Shown here: positions 8,812 to 17,486 of the stretch, piece after piece | Layout: each line of letters starts with the position of its first letter | Position numbering within the stretch: the stretch's first letter is position 1 | Assembly (NCBI RefSeq): GCF_050875635.1 | Contig: NZ_JBPAOH010000002.1 | Span: 1-64,000, forward strand | Reading direction: 5' to 3' | DNA length: 64,000 nt | Origin: Hassallia sp050875635 | Lineage (GTDB): Bacteria; Cyanobacteriota; Cyanobacteriia; Cyanobacteriales; Nostocaceae | Program-made: the position numbers and the translations under genes | The notes under the pieces: model-generated | Seen by the model: only the letters and a program-made list of their open reading frames with translations | What the model was told of the DNA's origin: nothing | The model's database searches: none

Positions 8812-10815
8812 ATGTCTATCTTTGTTGCTGTTGACCAAATTGATAAAGTTTTTGAATTAACCGGCGGTGGTAAGTATATCGCCCTCAAAGGTATTAATCT
8901 GGAGATTAAAAAAGGAGAATTCGTTTCTTTAATTGGTCACTCCGGTTGCGGTAAATCGACTTTGTTAAATATGATTGCCGGTCTGGATTTGCCAAGTGAA
9001 GGTGTTGTGACTTTGGAAGGACAAAGAATCACCAAACCAGGTCCAGATAGAATGGTGGTGTTTCAAAATTATTCGCTGTTACCTTGGCGGACGGTGAGAG
9101 AAAATATTACTCTTGCTGTAGACTCAGTGATGAAGGGTATGCCGGCGGGTGAACGCAAAGCAATTGTCGAAAAACATATTGATATGGTGGGTTTGCGTCC
9201 CCATGCTGATAAACAACCGGGGATGTTATCTGGGGGACAAAAACAACGGGTAGCGATCGCTCGCGCTTTGGCGATTCGTCCTAAGTTACTATTGCTAGAT
9301 GAGCCATTTGGTGCATTGGATGCACTCACACGCGGCAATTTGCAAGAACAATTGATGCAAATTTGTCAAGAAAATGAAGTTACTGCCGTGATGGTGACAC
9401 ACGATGTCGATGAGGCGGTGCTGTTATCTGACAGAATTGTGATGTTGACCAATGGACCGGAATCGAAAATTGGCGACATTTTAGAAGTCGATATTCCCAG
9501 ACCCCGCAAGCGGATGGAAGTAGTCGAACATCCGAGTTACTACAGCTTGCGAAGTGAGATGATTTACTTCCTCAATCAGCAAAAACGCATCAAGAAAATT
9601 CGAGCGCGGAAAACTGCTAATATTGCTCGTCATGGCTTAGAAAAAGTTAACCTAGAAATTGGCTTTTTACCCCTTACTGCTTGCGCTCCTTTGGCGATCG
9701 CTAAAGAAAAAGGCTTCTTTGCCAAACATGGTTTAGATGAAGTTACCCTCGTGCGTGAAAGCAGCTGGCGCGGTATCGTTGATGGCATGACCGGCGGTTA
9801 TTTAGATGCGGCGCAAATGCCCTCAGGAATGCCGATGTGGTTGACCTTAGGAGGACATAACAACCAACCTTTACCCGTAGTTACTGCCCTCACCATGACC
9901 CGCAACGGTAACGCCATCACCTTAGCGAGACGCTTTTATGAAGAAGGTGTGCAAAGCTTATCTGACTTCAAAAATTACCTGCTTCGCACCCGCGACTTAC
10001 GCCACACAATGGGCGTAGTGCATCCGGCATCAATGCATAATTTGCTACTGCGCTATTGGTTAGCTGCGGGGGGAATCGACCCCGATTTAGACGTGGATAT
10101 GAAGACTATCCCGCCAGCGCAGATGGTCGCCGACTTGAAAGCAGGCAGTATAGATGGTTACTGCGTGGGTGAACCTTGGAACTATCGCGCTGCGGTGGAA
10201 GAAGTTGGCTTTACGATCGCTACCGACTTAGAAGTTTGGTGGGGACATCCTGGTAAAGTTCTCGGTGTGCGCGAAGATTGGGCAGAAACTTACCCTAACA
10301 CCCACATCGCCTTAACCAAAGCTTTGCTAGAAGCTTGTTATTACTGTGCAATTCCGGAAAATGCTCTAGAGATTCGGCAAATTTTAGCACGGCGGGAGTA
10401 TGTCAGCAACGATATCGAGTACATTCAAATCGAAGATCCGAATTACGCCGCTTGTAGCTTAGATTATCCGCTGCGCGATTATGCCCATCATCAATTTTAC
10501 TCTGATGATGCCATCAATCGTCCCAGTCGCACCGAGCAAATTTGGATTATGAGTCAATTAGCGCGTTGGGGTGATACTCCCTTTCCGAGAAATTGGGTGG
10601 AAGTTGTCGAAAGAGTCTGTCGAGTTCGCGTCTTCAGCACCGCAGCTCGCGAGTTAGGTTTAGATATTAGCTACACTCGTCAACCGATCCAACTGTTCGA
10701 TGGAACTCCGTTTAATGCCGACGATCCGATCGCTTATCTTAACAGCTTGCAGATTAAACGTGATGTTTCTGTGGCTGAAGTAATTCTGGATACACCCACG
10801 AGGAGAGTAGCGTAA
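8812..10815 (+). CDS. nrtC: Nitrate ABC transporter ATPase fused to solute-binding domain
   Basis: 667 aa with the two-part build unique to NrtC/CmpC. Residues 1-~255 are an ABC ATPase: Walker A GHSGCGKST, Q-loop in VVFQNYSLLPW, signature LSGGQKQR, Walker B LLLLDEPFGALD and switch His in VMVTHDVDEA. Residues ~278-655 are a solute-binding-protein-like domain related to NrtA (IGFLPLTACAPLAIAKEKG; CVGEPWNYRAA). In the known transporters this cytoplasmic domain is regulatory and inhibits uptake. No Shine-Dalgarno precedes the ATG at 8812; the bases there are repeat-derived CCCCATT units and a short tail. The start is fixed by homology of the N-terminus. Confidence 0.93.
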   Translation: MSIFVAVDQIDKVFELTGGGKYIALKGINLEIKKGEFVSLIGHSGCGKSTLLNMIAGLDLPSEGVVTLEGQRITKPGPDRMVVFQNYSLLPWRTVRENITLAVDSVMKGMPAGERKAIVEKHIDMVGLRPHADKQPGMLSGGQKQRVAIARALAIRPKLLLLDEPFGALDALTRGNLQEQLMQICQENEVTAVMVTHDVDEAVLLSDRIVMLTNGPESKIGDILEVDIPRPRKRMEVVEHPSYYSLRSEMIYFLNQQKRIKKIRARKTANIARHGLEKVNLEIGFLPLTACAPLAIAKEKGFFAKHGLDEVTLVRESSWRGIVDGMTGGYLDAAQMPSGMPMWLTLGGHNNQPLPVVTALTMTRNGNAITLARRFYEEGVQSLSDFKNYLLRTRDLRHTMGVVHPASMHNLLLRYWLAAGGIDPDLDVDMKTIPPAQMVADLKAGSIDGYCVGEPWNYRAAVEEVGFTIATDLEVWWGHPGKVLGVREDWAETYPNTHIALTKALLEACYYCAIPENALEIRQILARREYVSNDIEYIQIEDPNYAACSLDYPLRDYAHHQFYSDDAINRPSRTEQIWIMSQLARWGDTPFPRNWVEVVERVCRVRVFSTAARELGLDISYTRQPIQLFDGTPFNADDPIAYLNSLQIKRDVSVAEVILDTPTRRVA

Positions 10816-10904
10816 ATGTACTTTTTTACAGAGTGTGCGCTCAACCGCCAGGTACTATAAGTTCCACAGCCTATAGCCTAAGTTTATTTCAACTACTTTC
10901 TTCT

Positions 10905-11183
10905 CGCTACAAAATTACCTATCTTCTTTCTCTTCTTCCTTTGTGTACTTCGTGTCTTCGCGGTTCGTTAAATAGGTATTTTTCGAGCGGGAAGGGAGTA
11001 ACATCTTGCACCAATCCCAACAACCGCCTCAGAATAAATTCTGAGGCTAATAGTTAAAGTCGTCTAAAGACGACTGGGTAAAGGTTTTAGTCCCTTCCCG
11101 CTCAAAGAATACCTATTTAACGAACCGCGAAGACACGAAGGACACGAAGGAGGAAGGAAAAGAAGATAGGTAATTTTATAGCG
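10905..11183. mobile_element. 279-bp inverted-repeat element between nrtC and nrtD
   Basis: The arms 10905-10997 and 11091-11183 are about 93 bp each and nearly perfect complements (outer ends CGCTACAAAATTACCTATCT and its mate). The 93-bp centre carries two further perfect hairpins, at 11027-11048 (CCTCAGAATAAATTCTGAGG core) and 11059-11076 (AGTCGTCTAAAGACGACT). It has no coding capacity. Long terminal inverted repeats without a transposase suggest a miniature non-autonomous element. A one-armed relative is at 33436-33591, and shorter AACGAACCGC fragments are at 30114-30151 and 20631-20743. Confidence 0.8.
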
Positions 11184-11192
11184 GGAAGGGAG

Positions 11193-11258
11193 TAGTCCAC
11201 AAAGCGTGGACTTAAGCTATGAGACTGGGGTTTATAACCCCAGGCGGTTGTTGGGACT
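11193..11258. repeat. Hairpins downstream of the inverted-repeat element
   Basis: AGTCCACAAAGCGTGGACT (11193-11211) and CTGGGGTTTATAACCCCAG (11225-11243) are perfect stems. GGCGGTTGTTGGGA just after them is the complement of TCCCAACAACCGCC inside the preceding element (11014-11027), so the structures interlock. Confidence 0.7.
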
Positions 11259-11268
11259 CACTTAAAAG

Positions 11269-11499
11269 CTCAACGATGAGCTTCTGAACTCGAACGATGA
11301 CCTTCTGAACCTCAACGATGACCTTCTGAACCTCAACGATGACCTTCTGAACCTCAACGATGACCTTCTGAACTCGAACGATGACCTTCTGAACCTCAAC
11401 GATGACCTTCTGAACTCGAACGATGACCTTCTGAACCTCAACGATGACCTTCTGAACCTCAACGATGACCTTCTGAACCTCAACGATGACCTTTTTAAC
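11269..11499. repeat. Tandem array, 11 units of 21 bp
   Basis: The unit CTCAACGATGACCTTCTGAAC is repeated eleven times with few changes (CTC versus TCG at the start; the last unit ends in TTTTTAAC). 21 bp is a whole number of codons, so the array is stop-free in some frames and reads KVIVEVQ on the minus strand, which I regard as non-coding. It ends 12 bp before the nrtD start. Confidence 0.92.
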
Positions 11500-11511
11500 T
11501 TTTAAAACGCC

Positions 11512-12369
11512 ATGCAAAACCGCACTTTAAGAACAACCAACATCGGACAACCATTAGATACTCAAACTAACAACCTCCGCAAGCCTTTTCTCGAAATTAA
11601 AGATGTTTCTAAAGTTTATCCGACAAAGAAAGGACCCTTCACCGTACTCGATGGTGTTAACCTGAATGTCGGACAGGGTGAGTTTATTTGCGTCATCGGT
11701 CACTCTGGCTGTGGCAAATCGACACTATTAAATATGGTATCCGGTTTTAACTTTCCCACTTCCGGAGAAGTGCTGCTAGAAGGACTACCGATTACCAAAC
11801 CAGGTCCAGACAGGATGGTTGTCTTCCAAAATTATGCCTTGCTACCTTGGCGGACTGCTTTTGAAAATATATACTTGGCTGTTAACGCGGTTTCTCCCAA
11901 CAAACCCGAAGCCGAAAAAAGAGCGATCGTCCGCGATCATTTAGCGATGGTGGGACTAGCTGACGCGATGGACAAAAAACCACCGCAAATGTCTGGGGGG
12001 ATGAGACAGCGGGTTTCTATCGCTCGTGCTTTGGCGATTCGTCCGAAAGTGTTAATTTTAGATGAACCTTTTGGAGCGTTAGATGCTATCACCAAAGAAG
12101 AATTACAAGAAGAATTGCTGAAAATCTGGGGTGATAACCGCTGTACGGTGTTGATGATTACCCATGATATCGATGAAGCGCTCTTTTTAGCAGACAAATT
12201 GGTGATGATGACCAACGGACCTCATGCGAAAATTGGCGAAGTCTTGTCTATTCCTTTTGCGCGTCCACGCGATCGCTCTCGCATTATGGAAGATCCCCAA
12301 TATTATCAACTGCGTAACTATGCTTTAGACTTTCTCTTTAACCGCTTTGCCCATGATGATGTAGGTTAA
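11512..12369 (+). CDS. nrtD: Nitrate ABC transporter ATPase subunit
   Basis: 285 aa, second ATPase of the transporter. A ~30-residue head precedes the ABC domain: Walker A GHSGCGKSTLL, VVFQNYALLPW, signature MSGGMRQR, Walker B VLILDEPFGALD and switch His in LMITHDIDEA. It lacks the solute-binding extension of nrtC, as expected for NrtD. The ATG at 11512 has no Shine-Dalgarno; the preceding bases are the degenerate end of the 21-bp array. It lies ~700 bp from nrtC because of inserted repeats, so co-transcription is plausible but not certain. Confidence 0.92.
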   Translation: MQNRTLRTTNIGQPLDTQTNNLRKPFLEIKDVSKVYPTKKGPFTVLDGVNLNVGQGEFICVIGHSGCGKSTLLNMVSGFNFPTSGEVLLEGLPITKPGPDRMVVFQNYALLPWRTAFENIYLAVNAVSPNKPEAEKRAIVRDHLAMVGLADAMDKKPPQMSGGMRQRVSIARALAIRPKVLILDEPFGALDAITKEELQEELLKIWGDNRCTVLMITHDIDEALFLADKLVMMTNGPHAKIGEVLSIPFARPRDRSRIMEDPQYYQLRNYALDFLFNRFAHDDVG

Positions 12370-12404
12370 CATCTTTCCCCCGAACGCGGAATGCACCAAT
12401 ACCC

Positions 12405-12515
12405 CTTACCCTGGAAGGGTAGGGCTATACGGACAAAGCCCACCTGCGTGGGCTGGGAAAAATGAAGAGTTTTATAGCCCACGAAGGTGGGCTTTGTATG
12501 TTGAGCCAGCGGCTT
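12405..12515. repeat. Dispersed hairpin cluster after nrtD
   Basis: Hairpins at 12405-12424 (CTTACCCTGGAAGGGTAGG core), 12437-12454 (AGCCCACCTGCGTGGGCT), 12476-12493 (AGCCCACGAAGGTGGGCT) and ~12507-12524. It is the same family as 422-543. It may also stop nrt transcription, but the only U-rich stretch is weak. Confidence 0.75.
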
Positions 12516-12673
12516 CCAGCCTGAGGGCGTATAATATGTTGAGTTAAATAATCAAAGTCCCCCACTCCCACCCTCCCCTCTCCCCTCCGGATAATCTTTT
12601 TTCTCTACGTACCAGCATTTTGATAAGTTAGTACATGAGTTAAAAATAATTACGTTGCAAAAAAGGGGTTACG

Positions 12674-13864
12674 TTGAGTTACCATCCAGATACCATTGCT
12701 CCCCACGGTGGACAGTTGGTGAATCGCATTGCTAGCGCAGAGCAAAGAGAGGAATTTCTCTCGAAAGCTGATGTTTTGCCGCAAGTGCAGCTTGATGAGC
12801 GAGCTGTTTCTGATTTAGAAATGATCGCGATCGGCGGTTTTAGTCCTCTGACGGGTTTTATGAATCAATCAGACTACGATCGCGTTGTCAGTCAAATGCG
12901 TCTCGCTAACGGTGTTGTGTGGTCAATTCCGATTACACTGTCGGTCAGCGAAGAAATTGCTTCAGGACTTACCGAAGGCAACTTGATTCGCTTGGATAAC
13001 CCCAAAGGTGAGTTTATCGGGGTTTTGCAACTGACGCAAAAGTACCGCTACGACAAGAAGCTTGAAGCAATTAATGTCTACCGCACCGATGATATCAACC
13101 ATCCGGGAGTGCAAGTACTGTACAACCAAGGTTCTGTAAATCTCGCCGGCGACATATGGTTATTACAACGCAAACCCCATCCCCAGTTTCCCACTTACCA
13201 AATCGATCCAGCCGAATCACGAGAGATGTTTAAAGTCAATGGCTGGAAAACAATTGTTGGTTTTCAAACTCGCAACCCGATCCACCGCGCTCATGAATAT
13301 ATCCAAAAGTGCGCTTTGGAAACAGTGGATGCTTTATTTTTGCATCCTTTGGTCGGAGCGACAAAAGATGATGACATTGCTGCTGATGTGCGGATGCGCT
13401 GTTATGAAATTTTGCTGGATCACTATTATCCCCGCGATCGCGTAATTTTAGCAATCAATCCCGCAGCGATGCGTTATGCAGGTCCGCGTGAAGCGATTTT
13501 TCATGCTTTAGTCCGCAAAAACTACGGTTGCACTCACTTTATCGTCGGACGGGATCATGCTGGCGTAGGTAACTACTACGGCACATACGATGCTCAACAT
13601 ATCTTTGATGAGTTCGATCCCAGCGAATTAGGGATTATACCGATGATGTTTGAACACGCTTTTTATTGTACCCGCACCAAGCAAATGGCGACGACGAAAA
13701 CCAGTCCCAGCAAACCAGAAGAACGGATTCACTTGTCAGGAACAAAAGTACGCGAAATGCTGCGTCGAGGTGAATCACCTCCACCAGAATTTTCTCGTCC
13801 GGAAGTAGCAGCAGAATTGACACGGGCAATGCGCGTGGAAGATAGCTGGTATATGCACATATAG
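12674..13864 (+). CDS. sat: Sulfate adenylyltransferase (ATP sulfurylase)
   Basis: 396 aa. It makes adenosine 5'-phosphosulfate from ATP and sulfate, the first step of sulfate assimilation in the cytoplasm. The ATP-binding motif is FQTRNPIHRAHEYIQK (Q-x-R-N-P-x-H), and the other family motifs are present: MRYAGPREAIFHALVR and IVGRDHAG. No APS-kinase domain is fused. The start is a TTG at 12674 giving SYHPDTIAPHGGQLVNR, the usual cyanobacterial N-terminus, with AAAAGGGG at 12661-12668 as ribosome site. It stands alone. Confidence 0.95.
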   Translation: MSYHPDTIAPHGGQLVNRIASAEQREEFLSKADVLPQVQLDERAVSDLEMIAIGGFSPLTGFMNQSDYDRVVSQMRLANGVVWSIPITLSVSEEIASGLTEGNLIRLDNPKGEFIGVLQLTQKYRYDKKLEAINVYRTDDINHPGVQVLYNQGSVNLAGDIWLLQRKPHPQFPTYQIDPAESREMFKVNGWKTIVGFQTRNPIHRAHEYIQKCALETVDALFLHPLVGATKDDDIAADVRMRCYEILLDHYYPRDRVILAINPAAMRYAGPREAIFHALVRKNYGCTHFIVGRDHAGVGNYYGTYDAQHIFDEFDPSELGIIPMMFEHAFYCTRTKQMATTKTSPSKPEERIHLSGTKVREMLRRGESPPPEFSRPEVAAELTRAMRVEDSWYMHI

Positions 13865-13976
13865 TAAAGTTAAACAAGTCTAAGTTTTTCTTTACCCTAC
13901 AAACTTCAGCCCCTTAAGCTGATAACTGATGTTCCTTAGATCCGAAGTGGCTTGCAGTAGGGTAGGTTAATAAATA

Positions 13977-16142
13977 ATGATGAAGCGACGAACGTTTTTA
14001 CAACGGATTGGCTTTATACTCGCGGCGTTGGGAGTGACTGAGGCTGGATGGTTGTCCTTAGGTAATCGCTATTACCAAGCTTTGGCACAACCCAGCCCGC
14101 GTAAACTAGCGTTATTGATCGGTATCAATAAATATCCCCAAAATTTAGCACTTGGGGGCTGTTTAACTGATGTCGAACTGCAAAAAGAACTTTTGATTTA
14201 CCGCTTTGGCTTTCAAGAGTCAGATATTTTGACTTTGACTGATGAACAAGCTACCAGAGAAAAAATTGAAAATGCTTTTTTAGACCATCTGGTTCAAGAT
14301 GCTAAACCATCGGATGTGGTTGTCTTCCACTTTAGCGGTTATGGCAGCCGCGTTAAATTAAACGCAGCAGAAGAATCCCTGGTAAACACTCTCATTCCCT
14401 TTGATGGAACTTACATATCACAAAACAGTCCTAAAGTCAATTGTTTATTAGAAGAAACATTGATGTTATTGTGGCGATCGCTTCCCGCACGAGTAACAGC
14501 AATACTCGATACAAGCTATCATGCGCCATTAATCGCTCCATCAACAGCTTCTTTAATTCGCGCCTACCAAATGCCGGCAAAAGCCGAATTCGCAACAGCA
14601 GAACTCGACTTTCAAAAAGAACTTAAAAGCAAAAGTATAAGCGATCGCCCAGCGCTGCTGCTATCTGCGACCTCGAACCCCAAAGAGTTGGCGAGGGAAA
14701 TACTATTATCTGGTTTCAGCGTAGGATTATTTACCTACGCCTTGACGCAGTATTTGTGGGAAGCAACTCCAGTAACGACAATTATTCACACTTTGTCGCA
14801 AGTGGGAAGTTCCATACGCCAACTCGATGGTAAACAGCAGCCAGGGTTATTAAATAGCGAAAAAAATCAATCAAAGTTACTGAGCGATAATTTTGTTACA
14901 GAAAGCATCATTGGTGCCCAAGGAGTAATTACAGCAATAGAAGAGGATGGTAAAACAGTCCAAGTGTGGTTAGGCGGAATACCTTTACAAGTGCTGGAGT
15001 ATTATGGAGTCAATTCGCGACTGAGTTTAGTGAGCGAAGATGCGAATATACAAATTGTATTGCGATCGCGTAACGGATTAACCGCAAAAGCGCAAATCTC
15101 CGACGAAACTAAAAGTGCAACTCCGATTAAAGTCGGGCAATTAGTCCAAGAACAAAAGCGAGTTTTACCCAAAAATATTAACTTAAGCGTTGCTCTGGGT
15201 ACTAAACTAGAAAGAATTGAGCGCGTAGATGCTACCAGTGGTTTTGCGACGATTTCTCGCGTATCTAGTGTAATTGCGGGAGAACAACCAGCCGATTATG
15301 TATTTGGGAAATTACCAGAAACAAAAATTCCCGATTCACCAGCATCTCCCAGTCGTTACGGTTTATTTTCTCTCTCCTGCGAATTGATTCCCAACACCGC
15401 AGGAGAAGATGGAGAAGCAGCGAAAGTTGCAGTACAACGCTTAGAACGAAGATTGCAAACTTTGCTAGCGGCGAAATTATGGCGACTGACAGAAAATGAA
15501 GGTTCTTCTCGCTTGGCAGTCAAAGCTAGTTTAGAGATAATTAGCGCTATAACGCCTCGTGTAGTCATGCAACGCGAAACAGTGCGAGTAACTGCACAAT
15601 CGAGTAAGAAATTACTCAGCAGCGAAGCCGGATATGTTCCCACCGTACCTGTAGGTAGCCGGATGCAATACCGCGTAGAAAATTTGAGCGATCGCCCGAT
15701 ATATTTGATGCTGCTAGGATTAAATAGTAGTAGGACAGCGATCGCATTTTACCCCACTTCCCGCAGTCAAGAACTTAACGCCCAAACAAAACCACCCCTG
15801 AAAGAAATCGTCATCGCCCCTGGTGAAATTATCACCTTACCAAAAAGTGGCACTAATTCCGAATGGGTGATTCCCGGTTCCGCTGACGAATACGAACACC
15901 AAGTAATTTTTAGCACCGCACCCTTCACCCAAACCCTCGCCGCCGTTCAAGCTGCTAAATATTCCACCGCAGATAAACAACCGATTATCGAATTGTCCAA
16001 ACCCTTAGAAGTAGCCCAAGCCCTTTTGCAAGACTTGCACAACGCCAGCGCAGCGAGGGAGACAACCAGCCAAAGTAGCGATTTTTACGCCTTTGATGTG
16101 AATAATTGGGCAAGTCTCAGCTTTATTTTTCAGGTGGTTTAA
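13977..16142 (+). CDS. Tat-exported caspase-fold protein with Tyr/Ser in place of His/Cys
   Basis: 721 aa. The N-terminus KRRTFLQRIGFILAALG is a twin-arginine signal. Residues ~40-260 match the caspase p20 fold of cyanobacterial orthocaspases (RKLALLIGINKYP, VVVFHFSGYGSRV, TAILDTSYHAPL). The catalytic His of the usual HFSGHG motif is Tyr (Y122), and the Cys of D-x-C-[YHF] is Ser (S180), so classical Cys-protease activity is not expected. Tyr-Ser variants have been reported among cyanobacterial caspase homologues. Residues ~550-650 resemble DUF4384 (GSRMQYRVENLSDRPIYLML), common in secreted cyanobacterial caspase-family proteins. It is probably a periplasmic or surface scaffold or sensor; its function is unknown. 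Two adjacent ATGs (13977, 13980) are possible starts. Confidence 0.88.
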   Translation: MMKRRTFLQRIGFILAALGVTEAGWLSLGNRYYQALAQPSPRKLALLIGINKYPQNLALGGCLTDVELQKELLIYRFGFQESDILTLTDEQATREKIENAFLDHLVQDAKPSDVVVFHFSGYGSRVKLNAAEESLVNTLIPFDGTYISQNSPKVNCLLEETLMLLWRSLPARVTAILDTSYHAPLIAPSTASLIRAYQMPAKAEFATAELDFQKELKSKSISDRPALLLSATSNPKELAREILLSGFSVGLFTYALTQYLWEATPVTTIIHTLSQVGSSIRQLDGKQQPGLLNSEKNQSKLLSDNFVTESIIGAQGVITAIEEDGKTVQVWLGGIPLQVLEYYGVNSRLSLVSEDANIQIVLRSRNGLTAKAQISDETKSATPIKVGQLVQEQKRVLPKNINLSVALGTKLERIERVDATSGFATISRVSSVIAGEQPADYVFGKLPETKIPDSPASPSRYGLFSLSCELIPNTAGEDGEAAKVAVQRLERRLQTLLAAKLWRLTENEGSSRLAVKASLEIISAITPRVVMQRETVRVTAQSSKKLLSSEAGYVPTVPVGSRMQYRVENLSDRPIYLMLLGLNSSRTAIAFYPTSRSQELNAQTKPPLKEIVIAPGEIITLPKSGTNSEWVIPGSADEYEHQVIFSTAPFTQTLAAVQAAKYSTADKQPIIELSKPLEVAQALLQDLHNASAARETTSQSSDFYAFDVNNWASLSFIFQVV

Positions 16143-16154
16143 TAAGGCAGTACG

Positions 16155-16240
16155 TACAACCTCTCTCTTCTTCTAACCTCTGTGTCCTTGGCGACTTGGC
16201 GGTAGCCTACGGCAACTTTGCCTTGGGCGAACGTTTCTTA
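16155..16240. repeat. Degenerate AACGAACCGC-type dispersed repeat
   Basis: CTTCTTCTAACCTCTGTGTC followed by CTTGGCGACTTGGCGGTAGC resembles pieces of the elements at 10905-11183 and 33436-33591. It is non-coding spacer between two genes. Confidence 0.5.
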
Positions 16241-16316
16241 CTTATAAAAATGCGTAATTCACTTAATTAGCTTGGTATATAACTGTGTTTACTGGGCTTA
16301 TAATGAGTAAATTATC

Positions 16317-17405
16317 ATGACAATCAACAATCAAGTTGCAAGAGCGCTTTCTCTAGTTCTATTATCTGCTAGTGCTGCTACTGCTCAACCGAGTCAAATA
16401 CCGACAGCGACACCAACTCTATCGGCTCAAGAAAAATTAGAAATAAGCGAGCAAGTTGACAACGAAGTAGATCGTGCTTTTGGGCACACTGCAACTTTAC
16501 TGAATATTATGCTAGTCGTATTGACTTTGTTACCAATTTTAGCAGCGGCTGGTCTTTGGTTACTTCGTCGCAGCGTCATTAGTGAATTAGTAGCGGAAAC
16601 AAAAAAGCGACTAGAAGAGGAAGTGGACGCACAACTACAAAAAGAAGTAGCCATAGAATTGCAAAAACAAACAGAAGCTTTTAAACAAGAGCTAGAAATA
16701 TTAAAGTCAGATTTTGTCGGACAATTATCTCAGTTAAATAATCTTTTTGTAGATGCCCAAACTCAAAAGGAGCAAATATTTCAACAGCTATCTGCATTGA
16801 CACCCGCACCTTCATTAGTTGTAGATTACATTCATCCAGAAATTCAGCAAAAAATCCAAGAATTGACAACACAACTAGAAAAATTAAAAGGTGGCAATCC
16901 GCAATTATTTTTCACAGCAAATGATTATTTAAAACAAGGTGATGCGCTCTTTGTTGAAGGTCGATATGATGAAGCATTTGCCAGTTATAATTTAGTAATT
17001 GAAAAACAACCGGAAATTTATTGTGCTTGGGTAAATCGCGGTTGGACACTGAGAAAATTGGGACGTTACGAAGAAGCAGTTTTATCCTATGATAAAGGAA
17101 TTGAGATAAGATATGACCAATATATAGCCTGGTTTGGTCGTGGTAATGCCCTAAGAAAATTACAAAGATATAATGATGCGATCGCGTCCTATAATAAAAC
17201 TCTAGAACTTCAACCAGATTTCCATTGGGCTTACCATCATAAAGCTCGTTGTCACGCATTACAAGGTAATCATGACTTAGCACTTGAAAGCCTGCAACAA
17301 GCAATTAATTTAAAAGTTGATAAACACCGAGAATTGGCAAAAACTAATCCAGACTTTGACATACTTCGCCAAGACGATCGCTTTCAGAAATTAATAAAAG
17401 GCTAG
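16317..17405 (+). CDS. TPR membrane protein with coiled coil
   Basis: 362 aa. A signal-like N-terminus (LSLVLLSASAATAQ) is followed by a linker, a transmembrane helix at residues ~62-84 (LLNIMLVVLTLLPILAAAGL) and a highly charged coiled coil at ~90-165. From residue ~205 there are three to four tetratricopeptide repeats (NDYLKQGDALFVEGRYDEAF, AWVNRGWTLRKLGRYEEAV, AWFGRGNALRKLQRYNDAI, AYHHKARCHALQGNHDLAL). TPRs bind other proteins, so an assembly or scaffold role at the membrane is likely. It follows the caspase-like gene on the same strand, 174 bp apart. The start ATG at 16317 has no strong ribosome site. Confidence 0.85.
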   Translation: MTINNQVARALSLVLLSASAATAQPSQIPTATPTLSAQEKLEISEQVDNEVDRAFGHTATLLNIMLVVLTLLPILAAAGLWLLRRSVISELVAETKKRLEEEVDAQLQKEVAIELQKQTEAFKQELEILKSDFVGQLSQLNNLFVDAQTQKEQIFQQLSALTPAPSLVVDYIHPEIQQKIQELTTQLEKLKGGNPQLFFTANDYLKQGDALFVEGRYDEAFASYNLVIEKQPEIYCAWVNRGWTLRKLGRYEEAVLSYDKGIEIRYDQYIAWFGRGNALRKLQRYNDAIASYNKTLELQPDFHWAYHHKARCHALQGNHDLALESLQQAINLKVDKHRELAKTNPDFDILRQDDRFQKLIKG

Positions 17406-17413
17406 CTTATAAT

Positions 17414-17465
17414 AGCCCACGAAGGTGGGCTTTGTTTGTATAGCCCCACCCTTCTAGGGTGAGGG
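17414..17465. repeat. Dispersed hairpins, possible convergent terminator
   Basis: AGCCCACGAAGGTGGGCT (17414-17431) followed by TTGTTTG, then CCCACCCTTCTAGGGTGAGG (17445-17464). It is located between convergent genes, so it may terminate both. The first hairpin is identical to those at 12476 and 21828. Confidence 0.75.
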
Positions 17466-17486
17466 CATTTTCATAAACGCCAACCC

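Noticed and set aside
8520..8888. Several Gly/Arg/Ser-Pro-rich minus-strand frames
   Set aside because: They translate the tandem repeats between nrtB and nrtC.
11269..11499. CRISPR array
   Set aside because: Units are directly tandem with no spacers and no cas genes are near.
11212..11517. KVIVEVQ repeat 'protein' on the minus strand
   Set aside because: The 21-bp period keeps any frame open; it has no start signal and lies antisense in an operon spacer.
6207..12369. Bicarbonate transporter cmpABCD instead of nrtABCD
   Set aside because: The binding protein has STGDPW rather than the CmpA-type CVGEPW; still worth a phylogenetic check.
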